Source: Regnicoccus frigidus
Lineage (GTDB): Bacteria; Cyanobacteriota; Cyanobacteriia; PCC-6307; Cyanobiaceae
Length of the DNA: 25,222 nt
Reading direction: 5' to 3'
Assembly (NCBI GenBank): GCA_025194985.1
Contig: JAOANE010000061.1
Location: forward strand, 1 to 25,222
The notes under the pieces: generated by a model
The model's database searches: none
What the model saw: the letters and a program-made list of their open reading frames with translations, nothing else
What the model was told of the DNA's origin: nothing
In this document: in pieces, positions 7,200 to 14,346 of the stretch
Layout of the letters: the number at the start of each line of letters is the position of its first letter
Position numbering within the stretch: position 1 is the stretch's first letter
Program-made: the position numbers and the translations under genes

Positions 7200-9653
7200 A
7201 TGGCTGAACTGGCTCGCAACCGGCAGCTCGTGGTCCCACTCGAGGCCATCGGACTCACCGACATCCCCAGCGTTGGTGGCAAAAATGCCTCGCTGGGCGA
7301 ACTGATCCGCGAGCTCTCGGCCCAGGGGGTGCGCGTGCCCGGGGGGTTCGCCACAACCTCAGAGGCCTATCGCCTTTTCCTGAGCCACAACGGTCTCGAT
7401 CAGCCGCTGCGTCAGCTGCTGAGCCAGCTCGATTCCACCGACCTGGGCGCCCTCCAAGCCGCCGGAGCGGCCGCCCGCCAACGCATCCTGGCGGCGTTTC
7501 TGCCGGAGTCACTGCAGCAGGCGATCACTTCGGCCTACGCCGATCTGCGCCACAACGAAGGTGTCGGGGATGGCGAATCCTTGAGCGTGGCGGTGCGCTC
7601 CAGCGCCACCGCCGAGGATCTCCCCGATGCCAGCTTCGCCGGGCAGCAGGACACCTTTCTGAACATCCAGGGAGAGGCGGCGCTATTGGATGCCTGCCGC
7701 CGCTGTTATGCGTCGTTGTTCACGGATCGGGCCATTTCCTACCGCCAGAACAACGGTTTCGACCATCTCGAGGTGGCGCTCTCGATCGGCGTGCAGCGCA
7801 TGGTGCGATCCGATCTGGCCGCCGCTGGAGTGATCTTCACGCTCGACACTGAAACCGGCTTCCGCGACGCGGTGCTGCTCACCGCCTCCTACGGCTTTGG
7901 TGAAAACGTGGTGCAGGGAGCGGTGAACCCCGATGAATACCTGATCTTCAAGCCCACGTTGCAGCAGGGCCATGCACCGATCATCAGCCGCCGACTGGGC
8001 AGCAAGGAGATCCGCATGGTGGGAGTGGAGTCTGCCGATCCTGGAACCTCCACGCGCAACGTGCCGGTTGCGGATGTAGATCGTCGCCGTTATGCCATCG
8101 GCGACGACGAAGTGCTGACCCTGGCCCGCTGGGCCTGCCGAATCGAGCAGCACTACAGCAGCCAGCACGGGGTGCCCACACCGATGGACATCGAGTGGGC
8201 CAAGGACGGCCTCAGTGGCGAGCTGTTCGTCGTGCAGGCTAGGCCGGAGACGGTGGAATCACGCCAGTCGTCGGCCGTGCTGCGCAGCTGGCATCTCGAA
8301 GCCCATGACGCCGAACTGATCAGCAAGGGACGGGCGATTGGTGCCTCGGTGAGCAGTGGCCGGGCCCGAGTGATCGCCGATCCCACGGGAATCGACCAGT
8401 TCGAGAATGGTGACCTGCTCGTCACCAACCGCACCGACCCCGACTGGGAACCGATCCTCAAAAAGGCTGCCGGGGTGATCACCAACCAGGGTGGCCGCAC
8501 CTGCCATGCGGCGATCATCGCCCGTGAAATGGGCATCACCGCGATCGTCGGCTGCGGCGACGCCACCACAACCATCGCCGATGGAGAAACGGTCACGGCC
8601 AGCTGCTGCGAGGGGGATGTGGGTCGCGTCTACCGAGGAGCGCTGGCCTACCGCCTGGAGGAACAGGACATCGGCGATCTTCCCTCCACCCGCACCCAGA
8701 TCCTGGTGAATGTGGGCAACCCGGAGGATGCTTTCAAGCTGGCGGCCATCCCCTGTGATGGCGTTGGGCTGGCCCGATTGGAATTCATCATCGCCAATCA
8801 GATCAAGGTTCACCCGATGGCCTTGCTGGAACCTGAGCGGGTCAGCGACCTTGAGCAGCGCGCCGCGATTGCCAAGCTCACCGCCGGCCACCCCCATCCA
8901 GCGGACTATTACCTCGACCTGCTCAGCCAGGGCATGGCTCGCCTGGCTGCCGCGTTTTATCCGCGTCCAGTGATCCTGCGATTCTCCGATTTCAAGAGCA
9001 ATGAATACGCGAAGCTGCTGGGCGGCGCAGACTTCGAGCCCCACGAAGAGAACCCGATGATCGGCTGGCGTGGCGCCTCCCGTTATGTCGCGCCGGCCTT
9101 CCGTGAAGCGTTTGCCCTGGAATGTGCGGCCCTCAGGCATGTGCGTGAGGACATGGGCCTCAGCAATGTGATCCCGATGATTCCGTTCTGTCGAACGCCG
9201 GAGGAAGGTGACCGGGTGCTGGCCGAAATGGCCCGCCATGGCCTCAGGCGGGGCGTGAACGGGTTGCAGGTGTATGTGATGTGCGAGCTGCCCAGCAATG
9301 TGATCGGAGCTGAGGCCTTCGCTGAACGGTTTGACGGCTTTTCGATCGGCTCCAACGACCTCACCCAACTCACCCTGGGCTTGGATCGCGATTCAGCTCT
9401 GGTGGCCGATCTCTTCGACGAGCGTCACCCCATCGTCAAGGACATGATCCGAATGGCGATCCGCACAGCCAGACGCTGCGGCCGCAAGATCGGCATCTGC
9501 GGCCAGGCCCCGAGCGACTATCCCGAGTTTGCCCGCTTCCTGGTGGAGCAAGGCATCGATTCGATCAGCCTGAATCCCGACGCCGTCGTGCAGACCCGCC
9601 TGGCGATCGCAGCCCTGGAGCAGGAGATGGGCGTAGCGGCGAAGCTGAGCTGA
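7200..9653 (+). CDS. ppsA: Phosphoenolpyruvate synthase
   Basis: The 817-residue cytoplasmic enzyme converts pyruvate + ATP + H2O to PEP + AMP + Pi, the gluconeogenic entry from pyruvate. It has the three expected parts: an N-terminal PPDK/PEPS ATP-grasp domain (about 15-350, beginning VGGKNASLGEL), a swivelling phosphohistidine domain with GGRTCHAAIIAREMGI (catalytic H436), and a C-terminal PEP-utilising barrel ending in GSNDLTQLTLGLDRDS and GICGQAPSD. Length matches PpsA rather than PPDK (about 870-900 residues). It is divergent from hoxE and followed by an antiporter on the same strand after 68 nt. Confidence 0.96.
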   Translation: MAELARNRQLVVPLEAIGLTDIPSVGGKNASLGELIRELSAQGVRVPGGFATTSEAYRLFLSHNGLDQPLRQLLSQLDSTDLGALQAAGAAARQRILAAFLPESLQQAITSAYADLRHNEGVGDGESLSVAVRSSATAEDLPDASFAGQQDTFLNIQGEAALLDACRRCYASLFTDRAISYRQNNGFDHLEVALSIGVQRMVRSDLAAAGVIFTLDTETGFRDAVLLTASYGFGENVVQGAVNPDEYLIFKPTLQQGHAPIISRRLGSKEIRMVGVESADPGTSTRNVPVADVDRRRYAIGDDEVLTLARWACRIEQHYSSQHGVPTPMDIEWAKDGLSGELFVVQARPETVESRQSSAVLRSWHLEAHDAELISKGRAIGASVSSGRARVIADPTGIDQFENGDLLVTNRTDPDWEPILKKAAGVITNQGGRTCHAAIIAREMGITAIVGCGDATTTIADGETVTASCCEGDVGRVYRGALAYRLEEQDIGDLPSTRTQILVNVGNPEDAFKLAAIPCDGVGLARLEFIIANQIKVHPMALLEPERVSDLEQRAAIAKLTAGHPHPADYYLDLLSQGMARLAAAFYPRPVILRFSDFKSNEYAKLLGGADFEPHEENPMIGWRGASRYVAPAFREAFALECAALRHVREDMGLSNVIPMIPFCRTPEEGDRVLAEMARHGLRRGVNGLQVYVMCELPSNVIGAEAFAERFDGFSIGSNDLTQLTLGLDRDSALVADLFDERHPIVKDMIRMAIRTARRCGRKIGICGQAPSDYPEFARFLVEQGIDSISLNPDAVVQTRLAIAALEQEMGVAAKLS

Positions 9654-9680
9654 CGCCTGCGGGTCCCAACCTTCACACTT

Positions 9681-9711
9681 GGAGGGCTGCCTTCGGCACG
9701 CCGCACCCTCC
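9681..9711 (+). terminator. Possible hairpin terminator after ppsA
   Basis: An outer 6-bp stem GGAGGG/CCCTCC encloses a smaller TGCC-TTC-GGCA hairpin, 28 nt after the ppsA stop. It is followed by a C/T-rich tract rather than a clear T run, so intrinsic termination is only possible. It sits 10 nt before the antiporter start. Confidence 0.3.
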
Positions 9712-9721
9712 CCTCTCGCCC

Positions 9722-10945
9722 ATGCTCACCATCGAATCGATCGAACTGCTGCTGCTGGTGGCAGCGGTGGTGGCCATGCTGGCCCGCAGGCTGCGACTGC
9801 CTTACAGCGTTGGCCTGGTGCTGGGGGGGATCGTGCTGGCGTGGCTGCCCTTCGCCCCCGATCTCAGCCTGACGCGGGAGTTGATCTTCAACGCCTTCCT
9901 GCCGCCCTTGATCTTTGAGGCGGCCCTCTACATCGCCTGGCCAGCGCTGCGCAAGGACCTGCCGGTGGTGCTCACCCTGGCCACCCTGGGGGTGGTACTC
10001 TCCGTCGGGGTCACCACGCTTGGAATGCACTATTGGGCCCACTGGAGCTGGCCGGCGGCCCTGCTCTTCGGTGTGCTGATCTCAGCCACCGATCCGGTTT
10101 CGGTGATCGCCACCTTCAAGGAAGCCGGCGTGCATGGGCGGCTGCGGGCACTGGTGGAGGCCGAAAGCCTCCTGAATGACAGCACCGCTGCAGTGGGCTT
10201 CAGTGTGGCGATCGCCTTGGCCACCGGCGCCGCGATCACACCGCTGGGCACCGTTCAGTTCCTGGCGGTCACGATCGTTGGCGGCGTGGCCTGCGGCGGC
10301 GCAGTGGCAGCAGCGGTCCTGGCCCTGGCCGGCCGTACCGAGGATCCCCTGGTGGAGATCACCTTCACCACCATTGCTGCGTACGGCTCCTTTTGGCTGG
10401 CGGAATACCTGGACGTGTCCGGGGTGCTGGCCACCCTCACCGCCGGAATCATGATGGGCAACCTCGGCCCATTGGGCGCCATCTCGCCGAAGGGACGCGA
10501 GGCCGTGGTGTCGTTCTGGGACTACGCCGCCTTCGTGGTGAACTCGCTGATCTTCCTGCTGATGGGGATGCTGGAGGCGCACCAGAACTTCACCGAGGTG
10601 TTGCTGCCGATCGGCATCGCCATTGTTCTGGTCACTGCGGGGCGGGCCCTGTCCACCTATCTCTGCTGCAGCCTGTTCCTGGGTTCAGCGCTGAAGGTGA
10701 AAACCAGCCACCAGCACGTGCTCTTCTGGGGCGGCCTGCGCGGCGCCCTGGCCCTGGCCCTCTCGCTGGGCCTGCCCACCACACTCCCCTACCGCGACGC
10801 CGTAGTGACCGTGGCCTTCGCCGTGGTGGCCTATTCAGTGATCGTGCAGGGACTCTCGATCACGCCGCTGATGCGCGCCCTCGGCGAGATCGGACCGGCC
10901 AGCGCCGACAACCTTGGAGAGGCCTCTCCTGAGGCCAGCGGCTGA
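9722..10945 (+). CDS. Na+/H+ antiporter, CPA1 (NhaP-like) family
   Basis: The 407-residue membrane protein consists of about 11-12 hydrophobic segments. It shows the CPA1 core: FLPPLIFEAAL (about 59-69), SATDPVSVIA with D124 in the TDP motif, and ESLLNDSTA with the ion-binding N152-D153 pair. WGGLRGALALALSLGLP near the C-terminus is typical of NhaP/NHE proteins. It exchanges cytoplasmic Na+ (or K+) for external protons, for pH and salt homeostasis. There is no long cytoplasmic regulatory tail. Start ATG 9722 matches the family N-terminus. It is the last gene before the attL of the integrated element, which begins 86 nt downstream. Confidence 0.92.
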   Translation: MLTIESIELLLLVAAVVAMLARRLRLPYSVGLVLGGIVLAWLPFAPDLSLTRELIFNAFLPPLIFEAALYIAWPALRKDLPVVLTLATLGVVLSVGVTTLGMHYWAHWSWPAALLFGVLISATDPVSVIATFKEAGVHGRLRALVEAESLLNDSTAAVGFSVAIALATGAAITPLGTVQFLAVTIVGGVACGGAVAAAVLALAGRTEDPLVEITFTTIAAYGSFWLAEYLDVSGVLATLTAGIMMGNLGPLGAISPKGREAVVSFWDYAAFVVNSLIFLLMGMLEAHQNFTEVLLPIGIAIVLVTAGRALSTYLCCSLFLGSALKVKTSHQHVLFWGGLRGALALALSLGLPTTLPYRDAVVTVAFAVVAYSVIVQGLSITPLMRALGEIGPASADNLGEASPEASG

Positions 10946-11030
10946 AGCTTGAAGGAACCCAAGCGATCGCCCTGTCACAGAGCGCAGGGCTGAGGAACGG
11001 GAGTTGGGTGAGTTGCAACGATTTTGAAAG

Positions 11031-11077
11031 TGGAGCCAAGCGGATTCGAACCGCTGACCCCCTGCATGCCATGCAGG
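11031..11077 (-). repeat. attL: 47-bp copy of the tRNA-Ala 3' end
   Basis: It is identical over 47 nt to 18687-18733, covering the tRNA from the 5' side of the anticodon stem, through the anticodon loop, variable loop and T arm, to the 3' end. After base 11077 the sequences diverge and no acceptor or D-arm 5' half is present, so this is a tRNA fragment and not a gene. It marks the left boundary of the element. Confidence 0.95.
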
Positions 11078-11134
11078 GATTGAATCACTCGAATCGCTTG
11101 CCCTGACTGAGTTTAACGCTGACAAGACTCGTTT

Positions 11135-11155
11135 GCGTGTGTAAAAGCGTGTGCA
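11135..11155 (+). repeat. Putative integrase arm-type site, left end
   Basis: Two copies of GCGTGTG 12 nt apart (TAAAA between them) lie 58 nt inside attL. A nearly identical 21-nt unit sits at 18581-18601 near attR, in the same orientation, differing at only two positions. Paired short repeats just inside both att sites are where tyrosine integrases bind with their N-terminal arm domain. Function is inferred. Confidence 0.6.
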
Positions 11156-11259
11156 TTATTCGCTTATCGGGGCCCGCCGCCGGCCAGCAGCTGGCTGACC
11201 TGAGCCATGTGCTGGCACCTGCCAAGGAAGAAGCGACCGTCTGATCTGCTGAAGAAAAC

Positions 11260-11293
11260 GCCGTCTTCCAAAATGGGCCTTTTGGAAGACGGC
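11260..11293. repeat. Array hairpin 1
   Basis: A perfect 14-bp stem (GCCGTCTTCCAAAA) with a 6-nt TGGGCC loop. On the minus strand it is followed by GTTTTCTTC. Confidence 0.9.
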
Positions 11294-11371
11294 ACCCAAC
11301 ACATCACCCCCGGCCGCCACGTGCTCGCTCCAGCCAAGGAAGAAGCGACCGTCTGACCTGCCGAAGAAAAA

Positions 11372-11405
11372 GCCGTGATCGAAACAGGCCTGTTTCGATC
11401 ACGGC
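11372..11405. repeat. Array hairpin 2 (perfect 34-bp palindrome)
   Basis: The 17-nt arms (GCCGTGATCGAAACAGG) are exactly complementary with no spacer. This can be read as a 14-bp stem with an AGGCCT loop. It differs from hairpin 1 at stem positions 6, 7, 10 and 14, all compensated. Confidence 0.92.
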
Positions 11406-11483
11406 ACCCAACACATCAACCCCGGCCGCCACGTGCTGACACCTGCCAAGGAAAAAGCGACCGTCTGACCTGCTGAAGAAAAC

Positions 11484-11517
11484 GTCGTGGGCGAAACAGG
11501 CTTGTTTCGCCCACGAC
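11484..11517. repeat. Array hairpin 3
   Basis: A perfect 15-bp stem (GTCGTGGGCGAAACA) with a GGCT loop. Relative to hairpin 2 it changes positions 2, 7 and 8, all compensated in the other arm. Confidence 0.9.
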
Positions 11518-11628
11518 AACCAACACATCAACCCCAACATCATGACAGGTGGATATAGATAAGTCGCCCCTAAGTGTTATGAGCGGGTTAGGAGCAAATT
11601 GCAACTATTCCCAGGGAGCCTGCCCCGC

Positions 11629-11895
11629 TCAGCGCCCGGACGCGATCCGCCGAGCCCGCAAGCGCTGCTCCTTGGTCAGCCAAGGCCCAGAAGCGGATCC
11701 CCGGCCCGCAGGCCCCAGGGCGGAGATCGCAGCCTGCTGGTGCTCGAACCAATCCGGCCCGGTCATGGCCTCGGCGGCCTCCACCATGAGCTCGGGAGGG
11801 CCCGGCTCAGGGAGCACGGGGGCGGGGCCGCCAGCCTGGAGCAAGGCAATGGCACGGGCCGGTGTCAGCGCCCAGGGCGGCAGCGGTGCGCTCAT
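11629..11895 (-). CDS. Small element-encoded protein, unknown
   Basis: I do not recognise this 88-residue protein. It begins MSAPLPPWALTPARAIALLQAG, which may form one short amphipathic helix, is rich in Pro, Ala and Gly, and ends in a basic stretch (KEQRLRARRIASGR). The ATG overlaps the stop of the preceding gene by 4 nt (ATGA, 11892-11895), good evidence that it is translated as the last gene of the five-gene cassette. The hairpin array begins 89 nt downstream. Confidence 0.6.
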   Translation of the reverse strand: MSAPLPPWALTPARAIALLQAGGPAPVLPEPGPPELMVEAAEAMTGPDWFEHQQAAISALGPAGRGSASGPWLTKEQRLRARRIASGR

Positions 11896-12206
11896 GCCTG
11901 CAGGCCCTCGCCTTCGCCTTCGCAGCTGATCAGCTGATCACCCAGGGGAAAGACCCTGGCGAAGCGGGCGGCCTCGCGGTCCGCCTTTCGTTGCGCGACG
12001 CTCAGCACCGGGGCAACCAGCAAATCTCGCGCAGCGATCAGCGATTCCCACAGGTCGGCGACCTCGGGGCACAGGCCCAGCAGGTGGGGTTCGTTTTCGA
12101 GCGAGCGGATCGCTGCTTGCAGACCCGCCGCTGCGGTCTGCCGGCGGCTCCTCAACGTCGCAGCCATTTCAGAGCGTTTCGCGATCGACGGTGAAAGTGT
12201 TGCCAC
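11892..12206 (-). CDS. Small element-encoded protein, unknown
   Basis: This is a helical protein of about 104 residues that I do not recognise. The visible part is RSRRQTAAAGLQAAIRSLENEPHLL, then VADLWESLIAARDLLVAPVLSVAQRKADREAARFARV, suggesting a helix bundle, with an acidic EGEGEG tail. The start is uncertain. Candidates are TTG 12212 (4-nt overlap with the upstream stop), GTG 12206 (used here) and ATG 12167 (91 residues). The frame is open to 12617, but that region is antisense-free overlap with the 205-residue gene and is Pro/Gly/Arg-rich, typical of a shadow. It overlaps the next gene by 4 nt. Confidence 0.55.
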   Translation of the reverse strand: MATLSPSIAKRSEMAATLRSRRQTAAAGLQAAIRSLENEPHLLGLCPEVADLWESLIAARDLLVAPVLSVAQRKADREAARFARVFPLGDQLISCEGEGEGLQA

Positions 12207-12208
12207 GA

Positions 12209-12826
12209 TCAAGCGTGGCCGTGGAACAGAAGGCGAGCTCGAGCCTGAGCTTTCAGGTTTGCCATCTCCTGGGCTTGTTGCTGGTGATGCGCTTCCCGCT
12301 GTTGGCGGGCAGCCTGTGCCGCCTGGATCGCTGGTGCCGCCTCCAGGCGCAGGCTCTCGGCGGCTTCGGGGTTGGCGCGGCTCACCTCCAGCTGGGCGCT
12401 GAGGTTCCAGGTCGTTGGCGCCCATGGGTTGGTCTGGCCGTTCGCGGTGGCGGCGGCCACCAGCTGAGCGGCGGCCTCTTCGCGGGTGGGCGGAACCGGG
12501 GCCGTGTGGCTCCAGGAGCCGTTGAGCACTGCCAGCTCCAGCTCTGCTGAAGCCTGTCCGGTCAGGAGCGCATGTAGCTCGCCGTCTGCATCCTTGAGCT
12601 GGAGCTGGGCGGCCCAAGGGATGCTGGTGATGTCCTGAGGGAGCCGCTCTCCAGGGAACACGGCGGCGAAGCGGCTGAGCACCGCAGCGGTCCTGGTGAT
12701 GCTGGGGACCGGCAAGGCCTGGATCGGTGCGGCTGGTGCGGGTTCAGCGTCGGCCTGTTCAGCGCCTCGGGCATCGAGCGCAGCGGTGAAGCTTTCGATC
12801 TGGGCGCGGCTCAGTTCGGTGGGCAT
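12209..12826 (-). CDS. Element-encoded protein, unknown, C-terminal coiled coil
   Basis: The family of this 205-residue protein is not recognised. The N-terminal 40 residues are Ala/Pro-rich. The middle (about 50-120) contains FPGERLPQDITSIPWAAQLQLKDADGELHALLTG and could be a small folded domain. The C-terminal 60 residues are rich in Glu, Gln, Ala and Arg (AARQQREAHHQQQAQEMANLKAQARAR) and probably form a coiled coil. Composition of this kind is seen in phage scaffolding or accessory structural proteins, but I cannot assign one. It starts ATG 12826, 66 nt after the previous gene, with a hairpin in between, and is followed closely by the next small gene. Confidence 0.6.
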   Translation of the reverse strand: MPTELSRAQIESFTAALDARGAEQADAEPAPAAPIQALPVPSITRTAAVLSRFAAVFPGERLPQDITSIPWAAQLQLKDADGELHALLTGQASAELELAVLNGSWSHTAPVPPTREEAAAQLVAAATANGQTNPWAPTTWNLSAQLEVSRANPEAAESLRLEAAPAIQAAQAARQQREAHHQQQAQEMANLKAQARARLLFHGHA

Positions 12827-12828
12827 GA

Positions 12829-12862
12829 GGTTGATGCTTGGGGTCGATTCCCATTCTCAACC
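12829..12862. promoter_or_regulatory. Hairpin in front of the 205-residue gene
   Basis: GGTTGA/TCAACC outer arms enclose a TGGG/CCCA inner stem with small asymmetric bulges. It occupies the only sizeable gap (66 nt) within the small-gene cassette, directly upstream of the ATG at 12826. It could be an attenuator, a translation regulator or a processing site. Role unknown. Confidence 0.35.
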
Positions 12863-12892
12863 GGGATCGGTCCCATGGCGAGCGGCCGGGCA

Positions 12893-13102
12893 TCAGCGAA
12901 GGCCGCGCCGTGCACCCATGGCTCGGGCCTTCAGGGAAAAACCACGGTCGGGGTCAACCGTGGCGGCAACGTCGATGGTGAGCAGGCCCATCAGCCCCGC
13001 GAACATCCGCAAGCTGTCGGGGTTTGCCTCCCCGCACTCCACCAGCGCGGCGGCGGCGAGGCGGTGGAGCTGCAGCTGGTGAGGAGTGAGCGGGGAGGTC
13101 AA
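12893..13102 (-). CDS. Small element-encoded protein, unknown
   Basis: I recognise no family for this 69-residue protein. The first two thirds look helical (HQLQLHRLAAAALVECGE, then LRMFAGLMGLLTIDVAATV), and the end is basic (KARAMGARRGLR). Its ATG overlaps the stop of the terminase-like gene by 4 nt (ATGA, 13099-13102), which supports real, coupled translation. Its position directly behind a possible small-terminase gene makes a packaging-accessory role conceivable but unproven. Confidence 0.6.
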   Translation of the reverse strand: MTSPLTPHQLQLHRLAAAALVECGEANPDSLRMFAGLMGLLTIDVAATVDPDRGFSLKARAMGARRGLR

Positions 13103-13569
13103 TAGCGAGACCCGCTGGACTTCGGAACAACAGAAGTCACCCTGGCCAACAGCGCCAGAGCACCCACGGCGGCTGAATATTGCTTGCCCTCCATCGCGGC
13201 CTCCGTGATGTATTCGCCTTGCGCTATCAACCGCGCTGCAAACACTTCGCGATCCATCGATAAGTCGGCCACCATCTGACGGTTGGCTCTTGCCTGCAGG
13301 TCATCCATATGACGCCGGGAAAGACCCCATAGGGCAGAAGCTTTGCGCGCGGCAGATCCGGTGCCCGTGCCCCTGCGGGTCCAGTTGATGATCTCGTTGA
13401 CGCGAAGTGCAGTGATGTTCTTATTTGCAATTCTCCCCACCGATATTTTATGCAGGGGATTCCGCTGCTTCCAAGCCGCAAACAGAAACCCGGTTCGATC
13501 TTCAGGGCAATGCTGAGCGTCCCATTCGGGCCATTCAGGTGAATCAGGCGCTGGTTCTGGTGCGTTCAT
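13099..13569 (-). CDS. Possible phage-type terminase small subunit
   Basis: The 156-residue protein has a plausible helix-turn-helix segment at about 73-97 (AARKASALWGLSRRHMDDL) followed by a helical region at 103-147 (DLSMDREVFAARLIAQGEYI, then YSAAVGALALLARVTSVVP). The 'REExxARxLxxxxxIxExAxxxxxxxAAxGALxxLARL' pattern resembles the oligomerisation part of small terminases, which recognise pac/cos DNA and bring it to the large terminase. No large terminase is present, so it would have to act on a helper phage motor, as in known satellites. The similarity is by eye only; another DNA-binding regulator is possible. It heads the five-gene cassette. Confidence 0.45.
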   Translation of the reverse strand: MNAPEPAPDSPEWPEWDAQHCPEDRTGFLFAAWKQRNPLHKISVGRIANKNITALRVNEIINWTRRGTGTGSAARKASALWGLSRRHMDDLQARANRQMVADLSMDREVFAARLIAQGEYITEAAMEGKQYSAAVGALALLARVTSVVPKSSGSRY

Positions 13570-13932
13570 GGGTTGATTCTGCCTGATTCGCCGCGTTCAA
13601 CGGCAGCTGGAGCGGCGGCGGCAAGGCGCACCTGCTCCAGTAGGGCGCCCCAAGGGGACCGCCGCCTCGCTGGTGGGGGGCAGCCGGTCAGTGAGGTTCA
13701 TCCGGTCGGGGGGGGCTTATCCGGTCCCTCACGCGGGGGCCTCGGATATGGCGGACAAACCGGATTAACTGTATTAACCAGTGATAGCAATCAATGTATC
13801 TTCCTGCTACGAGGGTTTGTTGTCCGTTGTTTCGGTTGATCCGATTGGTTTGATCCCCCCCCGCGCGGGACCGGATTAAGCCCCCGCACCCGCGTCAGGC
13901 CAGCGTCTCGCCAACCACCGGCCTTTTCAGCG
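13570..13932. other. Non-coding segment, candidate replication origin
   Basis: This 363-nt gene-free stretch lies between the replication genes and the terminase-like cassette. It contains an imperfect inverted repeat, GGGGGCTTATCCGGTCCC at 13711-13728 and its complement with one extra base at 13867-13885. ATCCGGT occurs at 13700 and 13719, and inverted ACCGGAT at 13759 and 13870, the last two within a shared ACCGGATTAA. Between them, 13755-13850 is clearly AT-rich in an otherwise very GC-rich element. Iterons around an AT-rich core beside primase and RepA-like genes suggest an origin. The promoter of the cassette may also lie here. Confidence 0.5.
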
Positions 13933-14346
13933 TCAGGCACCAGCAGCAGCAGCGCCGGTGGTTGGCACCGCGCCGGGTGTCGGCCTGTAGGTGTCGGCGG
14001 GGCGCCCCTCACCGCCGGGTCTTTCCCCCGGCTGCTTCATCACCAACCGTTTCTGAAGCAGGGCGCCAAGGGTTTCCCAAGCTCGGTTGTGCGTCAGCTG
14101 GCAATCGGCCACGACGTCGGCCACCGTTGCCGGTGTGCCTGCTGCCGCTCTGGAGCAGACGGAATCCAGAACGGACTGCTGCCTAGGGGTGAGCCTCTCC
14201 AACGCCTTGCCCTTCGCCTGCTCCTCCATGGCCGTCTCGGCATCGCCGTGGAGCACCCACTGCCCCCCCTCGACCCGCTCGATCAGGAGTTCCAACGGCA
14301 TCCCGCCGCGCCCTTGTGTCTTGAGCATCAGCCGCTTGTCCCCCAT
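13933..14346 (-). CDS. C-terminal part of RepA-like protein (winged helix), separated by frameshift
   Basis: The 137-residue open frame overlaps the end of the ATPase gene by 19 nt in the -1 frame. Its start reads MGDKRLMLKTQGRGGMPLELLIER, then GGQWVLHGDAETAMEEQ, which is how the ATPase core of RepA-like/AAA_25 proteins normally ends. LTPRQQSVLDSVC through NRAWETLGALLQKRLVMKQP follows, a winged-helix-like DNA-binding domain, then a Pro/Gly/Ala tail. The same frame continues upstream of this ATG as SLTYFQSGPAGAA. I think it is the second half of one gene. Independent translation from ATG 14346 cannot be excluded, as a GGGGCGG stretch lies a few bases upstream. Confidence 0.65.
   Translation of the reverse strand: MGDKRLMLKTQGRGGMPLELLIERVEGGQWVLHGDAETAMEEQAKGKALERLTPRQQSVLDSVCSRAAAGTPATVADVVADCQLTHNRAWETLGALLQKRLVMKQPGERPGGEGRPADTYRPTPGAVPTTGAAAAGA

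Larger units (their letters stand above)
11203..11540. repeat. 112-bp-period tandem array with three covarying hairpins
   Basis: Three 34-nt hairpins start at 11260, 11372 and 11484, exactly 112 nt apart. They are separated by about 78-nt spacers roughly 90% identical to each other (conserved CACGTG, GCCAAGGAA, GCGACCGTCTGA and GAAGAAAA blocks). A partial spacer precedes the first and a truncated one follows the last. The stems differ at six of 14 positions among the copies, yet every change is compensated in the opposite arm. On the minus strand each hairpin is followed by GTTTTCTTC or a close relative, so they could be terminators of the five-gene cassette ending at 11629. A packaging, replication or structured-RNA role is equally open. 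Predicted reading frames through it merely repeat the DNA repeat. Confidence 0.9.

Noticed and set aside
11031..11130. A second tRNA-Ala gene
   Set aside because: Only the 3' 47 nt are present; the following bases cannot form the D arm or the acceptor 5' strand. It is attL.
11203..11540. CRISPR array
   Set aside because: Repeats are 112 nt with conserved long spacers and variable palindromes, the opposite of short constant repeats with unique spacers, and there are no cas genes.
11304..11604. Minus-strand reading frames with repeated peptides (RSDGRFFLGR-like)
   Set aside because: They are translations of the 112-bp tandem DNA repeat; hairpin stems change in a paired way that ignores codons.
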